The position numbers were made by a program, and so were the translations under genes. The notes under the pieces were generated by a model that worked only from the letters and a program-made list of their open reading frames with translations, did not search any database and was not told the origin of the DNA. A stretch of DNA of 64,000 nt from F22 sp963668535 (GTDB lineage: Bacteria; Bacteroidota; Bacteroidia; Bacteroidales; Bacteroidaceae): positions 1,364,001 to 1,428,000 of the forward strand of contig OY764867.1 in the NCBI GenBank assembly GCA_963668535.1, in the 5' to 3' direction. Shown here piece after piece: positions 25,601 to 36,600 of the stretch. Every line of letters starts with the position of its first letter. Positions within the stretch are counted from its first letter, which is position 1.

Positions 25601-27148
25601 TTATAATCCACTTTTTTGATTCCACCAAGCCTTAGTTGTTGCCAATGTTGAACGATGGGCAGGCGCATTGGTATTGCGCTGAGTAATGGCGTCTGGATAA
25701 TCGATTTGTGTAGGAAGTTTACCGCTTAGTACACCACGCCCAACTACAGAGATAGTTAGATAACCTGCATAGCCACCATTAATATCTGTGTACGTGCTGT
25801 AAGCATCTGCACGGTTTACCTTGATATCTCTATCCCACACTTCAGGATATTTTGTACGGTTGCGTTCCAACCATGATTCTATATGTTGGTAGTTACAGTT
25901 AGCTACCCATTTTTGCATCATGATTTCTTTTATTTCTTCCTCAACAGTACCATCTTTCCATTCAGCATATTTACCTGCGTCAAGGATTGAGTAATCAGAA
26001 ATACCGTTTTCATCTAAAGATGCTTTTACTCCTGCTTCGTAGTAAGCCTTAGCTTGGATGCTATTGCCATTACGAGCGTAAGCTTCAGCAATAAAGAAGT
26101 TTACTTCCCAAGCAGACATAATCATCAAATCTTGTGTCTTATCGAAAGAAGGTTGGCTGTAGTCTTCAGTTTTGTCAGATGTACCATCGCCATCAGTATC
26201 TTCTTTAGATTGAAAATCACCAAAGAAAGCACCTTCGTGGTGACCATCAGACGCTGTTGCAGTAAAGTAGACATTCAAACGTGGATCAGTAGCGATATAG
26301 CTAATAAAACTTTCGCATGCAATTACGTTCTGAGTAAGGTAACCAGCACCACCTTCTTCGAATTCCATCATTGGATGACGTTTCCCTTCTTGATCATTAG
26401 TCCAAGTAGAAGCAGGAATCATACAACTCTTAGCTGTTAAGAAGCTGTTTGCTTCAATAAAACTTACAGTAGCAGCAGCATTGTAATGTGATGTTTCAGA
26501 TTGACGCATCATTAGCTTTAGTTTTAAGGAAGTTGCAAATAGTTTCCATTTTGCTAGATCACCTCCAAAAAACCTATCGTATGTTCCATTAACTGAAGAC
26601 GATGACATATCCAAAGCTAGAAGCGCATCTATGCGGGTTTCTAGATCTCCATAAATTGTTTCTGCGTCATCAAATACTGGACTACCAATACCTGATGCAC
26701 CTTTCAAGGCTTCTGTGTATGGAATATTTCCCCACATATCAACAAGCATTTGCCAAGTGTATATAGACAATGCTTCTGAAATAAAATAAAGACCTTTATT
26801 GGAACTTTCAGCTGTCGTGCTTTTAATTTTATCTAGATCCATCAACACACCTGAAGTTAGGTTGGTATATGCTGTTTCTGCATCTTGTGTTTCGTATTCA
26901 CACAAAGTCTTAAATTGAGAAGCAGCGTATGCTTGTGTCCAATATTCAGACCAAAATCCGCCTTCAAATCCAAAATCCCAGCCCATCAATGTGTTGGCTA
27001 GATTTATTTCGGCTGCAGGAAGAACGACTGATACGTCAGGTAATTCTCCTAGCACGTTAGGATCATGGTTCACGTCCAAATGGTCGTCACACGCCGTACC
27101 AAAAACGGCCATTAAAGTGAACGCACCAATTAATATTTTTTTGTTCAT
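25601..27148 (-). CDS. SusD-like (SusD_2 type) lipoprotein
   Basis: The 515-residue lipoprotein (lipobox GTAC, Cys20) belongs to the SusD-like_2 branch: DDHLDVNHDPN at the mature N-terminus, WSEYWTQAYAASQF, YTWQMLVDMWGNIPYTEAL and MMQKWVANCNYQHIESWLERNRT near the C-terminus. It pairs with the SusC gene ending 19 nt upstream. This branch often accompanies SusC proteins for peptides or unusual substrates as well as glycans, so the ligand stays open. Confidence 0.9.
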   Translation of the reverse strand: MNKKILIGAFTLMAVFGTACDDHLDVNHDPNVLGELPDVSVVLPAAEINLANTLMGWDFGFEGGFWSEYWTQAYAASQFKTLCEYETQDAETAYTNLTSGVLMDLDKIKSTTAESSNKGLYFISEALSIYTWQMLVDMWGNIPYTEALKGASGIGSPVFDDAETIYGDLETRIDALLALDMSSSSVNGTYDRFFGGDLAKWKLFATSLKLKLMMRQSETSHYNAAATVSFIEANSFLTAKSCMIPASTWTNDQEGKRHPMMEFEEGGAGYLTQNVIACESFISYIATDPRLNVYFTATASDGHHEGAFFGDFQSKEDTDGDGTSDKTEDYSQPSFDKTQDLMIMSAWEVNFFIAEAYARNGNSIQAKAYYEAGVKASLDENGISDYSILDAGKYAEWKDGTVEEEIKEIMMQKWVANCNYQHIESWLERNRTKYPEVWDRDIKVNRADAYSTYTDINGGYAGYLTISVVGRGVLSGKLPTQIDYPDAITQRNTNAPAHRSTLATTKAWWNQKSGL

Positions 27149-27167
27149 AATTATATTCTTCTATACA

Positions 27168-30100
27168 TTAAAAACCGAAACTTAAACCGAAAGTATATGA
27201 CTCATTAGATGGTCCCGCACCAAATTCACCGAACTTCGCATCGATGTCATTTCCGAAGGTAGTTGTTTCCGGGTCGATATACAAGTTGTCTTTTGGAGTC
27301 CACAACAAAATGTTGTTTGCAGACGCAGACAAACGAATATTGTTGACTTTTAATTTCTTACACCACATAGATGGTACATCCCAAGATAGAGATACTTGAC
27401 GTAGTTTCAAATAAGAGCGGTCAATCAGTGCTGCTTCTGCGCCTTGCATACCGTTCGTTTTGTAATAAGTATGGTATGCTGTAGGATCTACAGGCGTAGT
27501 GTTTTCAACGTAGACACCTGGCTCTTTTTCATATACAGAACCTGGAACCAAGAACGTAAAACGGTTGTTGTCCATTGTTTCAGGACCACCACCTGTCCAT
27601 GCCAAATAGTCCATAGTGTAGCTGTACATATAACCACCGTAACGATAGTCAAAATTAGCGGCTAAAGTGAAATCTTTATATCGAACTGATGTGTTCAAGC
27701 CCATACGATATTTTTCGTTGACATCTTTACCAACAAATTCTTCGTTTCCGTCTTCGATAGGCATCCCGTCACCGTTTACCACGATATGTTCTACTCCCGC
27801 TTCGTCTTTCCATTTTTTTATGCCAGTTGTTTTAAACTGTCCAACAGACTTGCCTTCTACTGCATAGATACCCATGCCACCAAAACCAGATAGATATACT
27901 TCGTCTACGTCTAGACTTTCTACTTTGTTCCAGTTCTTTGAGAAATTCCATGAAAGATCCCATTGAAAATCTTTAGTCTTAATTGGTGTAACGTCAACAG
28001 TTAACTCAATACCTTTATTTCGTACATCTCCAATATTGGCCAATTTTTGTGTGTATCCTGTAGATGGATCCATAGGTAAGATGTTCAAAAGACCTTCAGT
28101 CAAACGATTATAGTATGATACATCAAATCCGACACGATGATCAAAAAATTTAGCTTCAAGACCAATCTCGAATTCTTTCGTTAACTCTGCCTTCAGGTCT
28201 TTACTTCCTAATTGGTCAGAAACAGAATACGCATTGACACCATCTAGCGGGAATTTTAAATCGTCAATATCTGGGTAACCAGGGTTATTTGAGAAAGCTG
28301 GAACAAATCTATCATATACATAGTATAGGTCTGCGTCATTACCTGTCATACCATATGCAGCACGCACCTTAGCGTAGTCAAGAATACCTGTGTCAATATC
28401 TCTTTGTTTCAAGAATTCTGTAATTAAGAATGAACCTGTAATACCAGGGTAGAAGAATGAATTATCTTCTAGTGGTAGTGTTGATGACCAGTCGTTACGA
28501 GCAGTCAATGTTAGGTATGCAAAATTCTTGTAGCTAAAGTCAAAATTTGCATATAAACCTACAAGTCGGCGAATATCTCTGTGATGGCTGGCTGTAGCTG
28601 GTGATAAACTGTTGTTCAGGTTATAGAATCCAGGAACATCAATAGAAGAAATACGACCTGTTAAATAACTGTATGTACGTTGATGTAAGTTCAAACCAAC
28701 AATACCATTGACTGTGATGTCTTCTGTAATATTGTCATTGTAAAATGCCTTGAAGTCATGGTTTATTTGAGTACGTTCAAGACGTGTTTCCGAGTACTTA
28801 CCATTTGACATTCCTGATGTTCCGTAGTTATAAGAATCAGCAGCAGCTTGTTTTTTTGCTGTCCAAGATTTCATTGTTGATGATTCATAGTCTCCACCAA
28901 ATGTATACATCAATTTCAAATTGTCTAGAACATCGTATGAAGCTTCAAATTTACCAAACACTTTGTTCTTCTTCTGGCTAGCTCCATCCATGTCTAGTAC
29001 ATAATATGGGTTCAATCCATATAGTGTAAAGTAATTTTCCAGAGAATTGAATTTGTTGTTGTAATCTTTCAATTCTGAAATAGAAATGTCATTTGCAATT
29101 TCTAATAAAGAACGAAATGTTGAAGATCCCTGACCCGTTGGCACTGTATTAGTATCTTCAATACTAAAATTGACATTTGCACTTACAGTCCATTTGTCTC
29201 CTTTTGTCTGACCCTTAGCAGACATTGTGTAGCGTTCATATGTATCTACGTCACCAGGATATACACCATTTGTGTTGTTGTGAGAAAGAGAAAGGAAGAA
29301 GTTGTTTTTCTCGTCACCACCACTTAGGTTGATCGCGTTTTTATACGATTTACCTGTATCGTAGAAACTACGAATGTTATTATCTACGAACGAATAAGGT
29401 TTTACTTGTTGATCACTTCCAACAATGTTACCCCATACACGTTCTTTGCCATCGAAGGCAGGTCCCCAGTTACCATTTTCAGGTAGGGCGTGGTCACCAC
29501 TCCAACCTTGTCCATACATGTCTTGCATTTCAGGAAGACGACCTACTTGTGAAAGGGTCATAGAACCAGAATAGTTGACACGAATTTTACCCTTAGTGTT
29601 TTCTCCTGATTTAGTCGTAATCATGATTACACCATTGGCAGCTCGTGAACCATAAAGAGCAGTTGCAGCAGCACCTTTAAGCACGGTCATGTTTTTGATG
29701 TCATCTGGATTGATTGCATTGATACCAGAACCAAAGTCAGAACCAGAGTTCAAGTTATCACCAGTACGGTTCTGTACATTCGTCAAAGGTACACCATCCA
29801 CAATATATAGTGGTTGGTTATTACCAAAAGACGATACACCACGAATCAATACGTTCTGTGTACCCCCCGGAGATGGAGCTGCTGAGATGTCTACACCAGC
29901 AACCTTACCTTTCAAGGCGTCCATTGGGTTGATTACTTGAGTCTTTTCGATTTCCTCACCACCTACAGATGTAGCTGCATAGCCAAGTGCCTTTTTTGCG
30001 CGACTTTGACCCATAGCAGTAACCACGACTTCATCTAGAAGCTCTGCATCTGAATCAAGGTAAATCTCTAAAACAGGTTTGATTTTTACGTCTTTTGATT

Positions 30101-30341
30101 TCATCCCGACGTAGGATACTCGAAGAGTTGTAGCCGATTCAGGGACATTTCCCAATACGAAATCACCGTCTATACCAGTGATTGTACCTTGTGTGGTACC
30201 CACAACCAAGATTGTTGCTCCGACGATTGGCTCTTTATCCTCTGAGGAATAAACGTGCCCTGTCACTTTACGAGCTTGTGCGTTGACTACACTTATTCCG
30301 ACGAATAGTAGAGTCAACAAGAACATGATTTTTCTTTTCAT
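27168..30341 (-). CDS. SusC/RagA family TonB-dependent transporter
   Basis: The 1057-residue protein has a signal peptide (cleavage near VNAQ), a CarboxypepD_reg-like domain (KVTGHVYSSEDKEPIVGATIL), a TonB-box-like DEVVVTAMG, a plug with KNMTVLKGAAATALYGSRAA and a barrel ending GLSFGF. The ATG at 30341 is preferred to a GTG two codons upstream, as it follows a purine-rich AAGAGAGAG tract. It heads the operon SusC, SusD, DUF5012-like, Lipid_bd-like. Its signal peptide is very close to that of the SusC at 20339, the usual Bacteroidales form. Confidence 0.95.
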   Translation of the reverse strand: MKRKIMFLLTLLFVGISVVNAQARKVTGHVYSSEDKEPIVGATILVVGTTQGTITGIDGDFVLGNVPESATTLRVSYVGMKSKDVKIKPVLEIYLDSDAELLDEVVVTAMGQSRAKKALGYAATSVGGEEIEKTQVINPMDALKGKVAGVDISAAPSPGGTQNVLIRGVSSFGNNQPLYIVDGVPLTNVQNRTGDNLNSGSDFGSGINAINPDDIKNMTVLKGAAATALYGSRAANGVIMITTKSGENTKGKIRVNYSGSMTLSQVGRLPEMQDMYGQGWSGDHALPENGNWGPAFDGKERVWGNIVGSDQQVKPYSFVDNNIRSFYDTGKSYKNAINLSGGDEKNNFFLSLSHNNTNGVYPGDVDTYERYTMSAKGQTKGDKWTVSANVNFSIEDTNTVPTGQGSSTFRSLLEIANDISISELKDYNNKFNSLENYFTLYGLNPYYVLDMDGASQKKNKVFGKFEASYDVLDNLKLMYTFGGDYESSTMKSWTAKKQAAADSYNYGTSGMSNGKYSETRLERTQINHDFKAFYNDNITEDITVNGIVGLNLHQRTYSYLTGRISSIDVPGFYNLNNSLSPATASHHRDIRRLVGLYANFDFSYKNFAYLTLTARNDWSSTLPLEDNSFFYPGITGSFLITEFLKQRDIDTGILDYAKVRAAYGMTGNDADLYYVYDRFVPAFSNNPGYPDIDDLKFPLDGVNAYSVSDQLGSKDLKAELTKEFEIGLEAKFFDHRVGFDVSYYNRLTEGLLNILPMDPSTGYTQKLANIGDVRNKGIELTVDVTPIKTKDFQWDLSWNFSKNWNKVESLDVDEVYLSGFGGMGIYAVEGKSVGQFKTTGIKKWKDEAGVEHIVVNGDGMPIEDGNEEFVGKDVNEKYRMGLNTSVRYKDFTLAANFDYRYGGYMYSYTMDYLAWTGGGPETMDNNRFTFLVPGSVYEKEPGVYVENTTPVDPTAYHTYYKTNGMQGAEAALIDRSYLKLRQVSLSWDVPSMWCKKLKVNNIRLSASANNILLWTPKDNLYIDPETTTFGNDIDAKFGEFGAGPSNESYTFGLSFGF

Positions 30342-30396
30342 AAACACTCTCTCTTAGTTTAACATTTCAAATCGATATATTTTCTCTCTCTCAAAA

Positions 30397-30428
30397 CAAA
30401 GATAGTAAATGGATGTGATATTTCCAAA
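30397..30428 (-). promoter_or_regulatory. Promoter of the SusC/SusD/DUF5012 operon
   Basis: On the minus strand TTTG (30428-30425) is followed after 20 nt by TATCTTTG (30404-30397), a near-perfect Bacteroidetes promoter about 50 nt before the start codon. Confidence 0.7.
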
Positions 30429-31365
30429 TGAATTTATAGTCAAACAGTATTCCAAACTTTCAAATTGTGAGTTTTGTTGTTGATTTATGTGTTAATTTAG
30501 GTGGGTGTGTGGCTGATTTTATGAAAAAGACATCCCCCTCGCTTACATAATGATAGAATTTCTGCTGAATTTATTCTCTTTTTTTTCTGAAAAATGTTTT
30601 TTGAAATCATTTAGAACCATGTAAGTTCTGTGATTTCTCGTTTTGTGCTCCATTCGTATACATATATTTATTCATCTTTATTCTGTTTCCTGTATCTCTT
30701 TCTTATGCTAAACAAATTATCAAAAATAGTTTATCAGTATTTGTTTTTTGCTCTTTTATGCACAAAAATAATCTGTATTCTGTTTCATAACATACATTTG
30801 TCTTCTTGTCTAACTAAGGTCTGTCAAGTGTATATACAGTTTAATAGTGCATATATATAAGAATTTGGGCTGTGTTATTCAGTTCCTGTATGTTCTATTT
30901 TCGATGACTTATGCTTGGACTAAATATTCTGGTGAACAGTTTCAGCTTAAATGCTTCATTATATAATAGCGAGTTTTCAGATGATCATTATTTTTTGATT
31001 GTATATCGTTAATTAGTGTGCTGCCTGTGACTAGGTGATTAGTTCTATTTTAAGTTGAAATATTTCATACATAGTCTTTTTTTACCGAGTATTTCTACTT
31101 CAACTGAGTGTGGCTATTTATAAGTTGTATGGTATCATGTAGGATAGGTTGAATGTTAAATGTTGTGTTTTGTCTAGGTCGATGGTGAGTTGATGTGTTT
31201 TAATGTATGAACGGGTATCATGATATTTGGTTCAATTATATATTTTCATAATCCATGTACTATACAAGATTATTTATCACACCATATAAATAAACCTCAT
31301 TGGAGTGACTGTCGTGAGACAACTCCCTTCATGTTCCTAATTAACTTTAGGTATATACAGATAGT

Positions 31366-31415
31366 GTTATGGAAGAGGGCAAGTCTGCGTGGTGTATGAC
31401 TTGTCCTCACATAAC
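31366..31415. other. Imperfect long hairpin upstream of the ECF sigma gene
   Basis: GTTATG...GAGGGCAAGTC (31366-31385) can pair with GACTTGTCCTC...CATAAC (31398-31415), giving about 17 bp with a small bulge and a 12-nt loop. No T run follows. Confidence 0.45.
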
Positions 31416-31486
31416 AATCATTTGTTTGATGTTGTGAAACACAGGGTATATCCTTTGAATAATTTCTTGGTTTGAGTGATTATGTT

Positions 31487-31494
31487 TATATTTG
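31487..31494 (+). promoter_or_regulatory. Possible -7 element for the sigma-factor gene
   Basis: TATATTTG fits TAnnTTTG 91 nt before the GTG start; no well-spaced TTTG is found upstream. Confidence 0.35.
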
Positions 31495-31585
31495 TCCGAT
31501 GCTGTAATAGCCTACCTTGTTGATGCAGACCACCACGCTGCATATATACTTTATACACCACCTATTTAAACAAATCTAATACAGA

Positions 31586-32149
31586 GTGATTCCAGAAAAG
31601 ATTCCATTAACACTAGATCAATACACGGTACTCTTTGAGAAATACCGTGTGCGTTTTATTCGCTTTGCAACTTCTTATATTGGAGATGCAAGTATAGCGG
31701 AGGATATCGTGATGGATGCATTTATGGCATTGTGGCAAAAAAAAGATCAGCTTCAAGAAGACGAAGCTGCTGCTTATACGCTAACAGCAGTTAAGAATCG
31801 ATGTCTCAATTACTTACGTAACCAGCGCACTCATCATGATGTAGAAGATAGACTAGCTGTGCATGCACAACGTATGCAGGAGCTTCGTGCATCTTCATTG
31901 GAAGCTTGTGATCCTCACGAATTGTTGGGGAGAGAGATGCAGGCAATTATCCAAAAAGCTGTAGATCAACTGTCGCCCAAAGCTCGCGAGATATTTATTC
32001 GCAGTCGCTATAAGGATGAAAGTTACCGTGAAATTTCGATAGCAATGGATTGTTCTGTAAAGAGTGTAGAGTATGAACTGAGCAAATCATTAAAGCATAT
32101 GCGGAAAGCTTTGCGCGAGTATATGCCCCTAATTTTGCCATTCATCTAA
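31586..32149 (+). CDS. ECF-type RNA polymerase sigma factor
   Basis: The 187-residue protein has sigma region 2 (FIRFATSYIGDASIAEDIVMDAFMALWQKK) and region 4 (LSPKAREIFIRSRYKDESYREISIAMDCSVKSVEYELSKSLKHMRKAL). It is of the FecI-like group that pairs with FecR anti-sigma factors in Bacteroidetes. The start is GTG at 31586, as no ATG precedes region 2. The FecR-like gene follows after 117 nt and the STN-bearing SusC after that, the usual trans-envelope signalling set controlling the locus that follows. Confidence 0.93.
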   Translation: MIPEKIPLTLDQYTVLFEKYRVRFIRFATSYIGDASIAEDIVMDAFMALWQKKDQLQEDEAAAYTLTAVKNRCLNYLRNQRTHHDVEDRLAVHAQRMQELRASSLEACDPHELLGREMQAIIQKAVDQLSPKAREIFIRSRYKDESYREISIAMDCSVKSVEYELSKSLKHMRKALREYMPLILPFI

Positions 32150-32266
32150 TTTTTTTATAAGAAAGTGAGGGGATACCCTCCTAGATGTGTTCTATTAATA
32201 CAGGATATGTATGGTGAACACATTATATAATCATGATGATGTTCCATGATTTAATATGAAACCCCG

Positions 32267-33217
32267 ATGAACAAAGAGATATTCAATAGATATTTTCGCC
32301 ATGAGGCTTCGTTTCAAGAAGAGGAACAGCTGTTGAAATGGCTTGATGACGACCCCGCTCATCTTGAAGAGCTGAACAGGGAGCGTTGTATTTTTGATGC
32401 CTTATTATTGTGTGATGAACCACAGGAAAAAAAACGTATGTTGTGGGCAAATAGGCATTTTTGGAAGCAAGTGGCCAGTTTGGCTGCAGTGGTTGTCGTT
32501 GCATTTGGAATAGGTGTGATGACCACCCCTTATTTTGCGATCGCACCCGAAGTGCGATATAGTCAAATTAATGTGCCAGCTGGTCAACGCGTAGATGTTA
32601 CTCTAGCAGATGGTACAGAAGTCTGTCTTAATGCAATGTCTTCCCTTCGTTTTCCGCAAAATTTTCAAGGTAATACCCGAGAAGTTACTTTGCGTGGTGA
32701 GGGGTACTTTGATGTGGCGCATGACAAAGCCCACCCATTTATCGTAAAAACTAAACGAGCTAATATACAAGTGCTAGGAACAGAATTTGATGTCACTGCT
32801 TTTGATGATGAGAATTCTGAGTATTTTGAAGTCTCTTTGGTTGAAGGCGCTGTTTTGCTTCATGACAATATGAATAAACAAGAGGATATTCGTATGCAGC
32901 CCGATCAAACTGTTGCACTCAAAGAAGGGCGTCTAGTTGCAGAAACAACCCCTGATTTTAAGGACTTTGCTTGGAGAGACGGTATACTCTCTTTTCATGA
33001 TGAAGATTTTGCAAGCTTGTTATCACGTTTTGAGACTACTTTCGGGGTGCATATCGTCAATTTGATGCAGCACACACCACAAGTGAGTTTTACGGGTAAA
33101 ATTCGTATTGATGAAGGAGTCGATCATGCTTTGTGGGTATTGCTGAGAAATTGCGATTTTAATTATTTCCGTGATTCTATTGAGCATAGTACCATTTATA
33201 TCCAAGATAAAAAATAG
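32267..33217 (+). CDS. FecR-family anti-sigma factor
   Basis: The 316-residue protein has a cytoplasmic N-terminus (about 1-65) that would hold the sigma factor, a membrane span (about 68-88), the FecR domain (VTLADGTEVCLNAMSSLRFP to VLGTEFDVTAFDD, about 108-195), and a C-terminal DUF4974-like segment (LSFHDEDFASLLSRFETTF). It should relay a signal from the STN domain of the SusC at 33622 to the sigma factor coded just upstream. A terminator follows, so the SusC gene has its own promoter. Confidence 0.93.
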   Translation: MNKEIFNRYFRHEASFQEEEQLLKWLDDDPAHLEELNRERCIFDALLLCDEPQEKKRMLWANRHFWKQVASLAAVVVVAFGIGVMTTPYFAIAPEVRYSQINVPAGQRVDVTLADGTEVCLNAMSSLRFPQNFQGNTREVTLRGEGYFDVAHDKAHPFIVKTKRANIQVLGTEFDVTAFDDENSEYFEVSLVEGAVLLHDNMNKQEDIRMQPDQTVALKEGRLVAETTPDFKDFAWRDGILSFHDEDFASLLSRFETTFGVHIVNLMQHTPQVSFTGKIRIDEGVDHALWVLLRNCDFNYFRDSIEHSTIYIQDKK

Positions 33218-33621
33218 ATTTTAAGTATATATAGTAGTACGAGGTGAGGCACGTCGTTGGGAGCGATGTTGTCTCACTTTTTTTATAGCATGTAAAATGA
33301 TCAATGATGTTCTAGCTCATTTCTATATAAGATGAGATTTTTCGAGTTTTTATTTAGGGTAGAGCCTAGGTGTTGTGTTATCTTAGTGAAGGCTCCTAGA
33401 AAGGGGACTTCTAAAACCGGTTAACCAAGTGATGTAATTAACGCAAATCTAATAACTAAATTTATTTTATTTATTGCCTATGAAGTAATAGATATAATCT
33501 ACACTTTCTCAGAAACGGCGTGTGCACTACATGTCGGTTTCATTTCAATGATTATTATAGACGCTGTGTAGAAGTGAGTCTAATCTACCAGCTAGTATGA
33601 AAAACAAAACTTATTATTCAA
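33218..33621. other. 404-nt region before the sigma-controlled SusC
   Basis: It holds the FecR terminator. The rest has no TAnnTTTG match placed well for the SusC gene, fitting transcription by the ECF sigma factor from a different promoter type, which I cannot identify by eye. Confidence 0.5.
33244..33284 (+). terminator. Terminator after the FecR-like gene
   Basis: An imperfect stem with outer pairs GTGAG (33244-33248) and CTCAC (33273-33277) is followed by seven T. Confidence 0.65.
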
Positions 33622-36600
33622 ATGAACTTATTGAAGATGTCGCAAACTAGGCGTTTGCTGCTTGTCTTTTGTGCGCTCTTTGCTTTGGGTGTTTCCTCAA
33701 TATGGGCCCAAAATAAAGTCGTAACAATTGATGCAACAAACACCAAACTACTGAAGATTCTCCACAAGATCGAGAGACAGACAAAGTATTTATTTGTATA
33801 TGGAGATGAGGTTGATGTCACTCAACAAATGACTGTGCATGCCCAAAATAAGCCTCTTTCTTCTGTATTGACTGAATTATTTGATGGTACGCGTATTACA
33901 TATGCAGTAGATAGAAGCAATATCGTGCTTTCTATGCGTCCAGTTGTTGAAAAGCATAGTGGATTGATCAAAGGGCTTGTTGTAGATGTACAAGGGGACC
34001 CTTTAATCGGTGCCACTGTTGTGGTCAAAGGATCTTCTATGGGAACGCTGACTGATATGGATGGCCGTTTCCAATTGAACATACCAGAAATTACAAGTCA
34101 AACTGCTCTTGTGGTGAAGTATGTAGGCTATGAACCACAAACAGTAATAATTGGTAATAAGACGACATTTAAAATCGTCATGGAAGAAGAAGCCAATGCA
34201 CTTTCTGAAGTTGTTGTAACTGCACTAGGTATCAAGCGTGAAGAAAAAGCTTTGAGCTATAATGTACAACAAGTAAAGAGTGACGAAATTTTGATGAATA
34301 AAGATGCCAACTTTGTAAATTCCTTAAATGGTAAAGTGGCTGGTGTAAACATCAACAGTAGTTCATCTGGCGTTGGTGGTGCCTCTAAAGTGGTTATGCG
34401 TGGTACAAAATCTATCGCTCAATCAAGTAATGCTTTGTACGTCATTGATGGTGTCCCTATGTTTAACCTAAATGATGGTGCTGGCTCTACAGGCTTCGGT
34501 AGTGAAGGTTCATCCGAGCCCATTGCAGACATCAACCCTGAAGATATTGAAAGTGTATCTGTTTTGACTGGTGCAGCTGCAGCAGCTCTTTATGGTAGCC
34601 ATGCAGCCAATGGTGCCATTGTGATTACTACAAAGAGTGGTAAGGTGGGTAAGACAAGTGTGACTGTATCTAGCAATACGGAGTTTATGAATGTGTTTGT
34701 GACTCCTGATTTCCAAAATGAATTTGGTACAGGTGATTTGACAAGTTCAACTGCTGTGTCTGATAAGAGTTGGGGACGTGCATTAACTCCAGAAAATAAC
34801 TACAACTATAAACCTAGTGATGACTATTTCAGAACTGGTGTTGTCAATACTCAAACAGTATCCTTGTCTACTGGTACGGATCGCAACCAAACATATTTAT
34901 CTGCTGCATCGGTACAATCTGCTGGTGTGATTCCTAACAATAAGTATTCCCGTTATAATTTTACTTTCCGAAATACCACTTCATTCTTAAACGATAAGAT
35001 GAAACTTGATTTGGGAGGTAGCTATATTCGTCAAAAGGATCAAAATATGGTCAATCAAGGTACATATGCCAATCCACTGGTATCTGCATATCTTTTCCCA
35101 AGAGGAGATGATTGGGCAGATATTAGAATGTTTGAGCGTTATGATACTGCTAGCGGCTATTCTAAACAATATTGGCCACAAGGCCTGGATGAATTCGTGG
35201 GACAAAATCCATATTGGATTAACTATAGAAACTTACGTAATAATAATAAGGATCGTTACACATTCAATGCAGGCTTGTCATATGACGTGTACGATTGGTT
35301 GAATCTTGCTGGTCGTGTGCGTATTGACAACTCGGTTACTGACTTTACTAAGCGTTATTTTGCATCAACCAATTTGACTATTGCTAGTGGTTCTGAAAAG
35401 GGATTCTATGGCATTAGAACATCTAAGGAAAAGCAAACATATGCCGACTTTTTGGTGAATATTGACAAGAGATTTATGGAAAATCTGACTTTCAATGCCA
35501 ATATCGGAGCCTCTTATTCAGATATGCGTTACGATGCAATCAATGTTGAAGGAGGTATCAGTAACAAGAATGGTTTGGCCAATGTTTTTACTATTTGCCA
35601 TCTTGATGATATTACTCATCAGCGTTCTCAAACGGGTTGGAGAGAGCAAACACAAAGTGTATTTGCGAGTGCAGAACTTGGCTACAAGAGTGCATATTAC
35701 TTGACCTTGACTGCTCGTAATGATTGGCCTTCTCAATTGGCTGGCCCTAAGTCAAATACGAAGTCGTTCTTTTACCCATCTGTAGGTACTTCTTTTGTTT
35801 TGTCTGAAATTTTCAGTTTGCCAAAGCAAATAGAATATGCCAAAGTACGTGCATCATATGCCTCAGTAGGTACACCTTTCCCTCGTAACTTGGCCAATCC
35901 AATGTATGCATGGGATGAGGCTAATAACTTGTGGCGTTTGGATACTAACTATCCTATGTATGACTTGAAACCTGAACGTACAGATTCGTATGAATTGGGG
36001 GTGTCTACTCGTTTCCTTAAGGGATTTAATATGGATCTTTCTTGGTATATGACGTATACAAAGAATCAAACGTTTGACCCTAAGATTTCAGCTTCTTCTG
36101 CTTATAGTACATTGATTGTACAAACAGGTAAAGTACGTAATATGGGTTGGGAACTTGCACTTGGTTACAAACACAAATGGGGTGATTTTGGGTGGCAATC
36201 TAACTATACTTTGAGTTCAAATAGAAACAAAATTATGGAACTTGTAGAAGATTATCGTCACCCAGAAACTGGTGCGTTGATTACAAAAGACAATATCGAC
36301 GTAGGTGGTCTTGCGCAAGCACGCTTTATTTTGAAGAAAGGTGGATCACTTGGTGATTTGTATTCTATGACAGAGCTTCGCACAGATAGTGAAGGTAATA
36401 TTTATGTCAATGAAGAAGGCAAGGTGATGCGTCAAAAGAATGAAGAAGGCATCAAAGTGGGTAGTGTATTTCCTAAAGCGAATATGGCCTTGAGAAATAA
36501 CTTCTCATACAAGAATTTTGAAGCAGGCTTTATGATTTCTGCACGTATTGGCGGTGTCGTTTATTCAGCTACCCAAGCAGCAATGGATCTATATGGAGTA

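Larger units (their letters stand above)
30342..31585. other. Gene-poor 1.24-kb divergent region
   Basis: It separates the minus-strand SusC operon from the plus-strand sigma-factor operon. It contains the SusC leader and promoter, a very AT-rich stretch with no codon-like gene, a hairpin at 31366-31415 and a possible -7 element at 31487. A small RNA could be here but nothing proves it. Confidence 0.6.

Noticed and set aside
30630..30860. A 76-codon frame in the gene-poor region
   Set aside because: It is AT-rich, low-complexity and hydrophobic, with no purine-rich ribosome site and no recognisable family.
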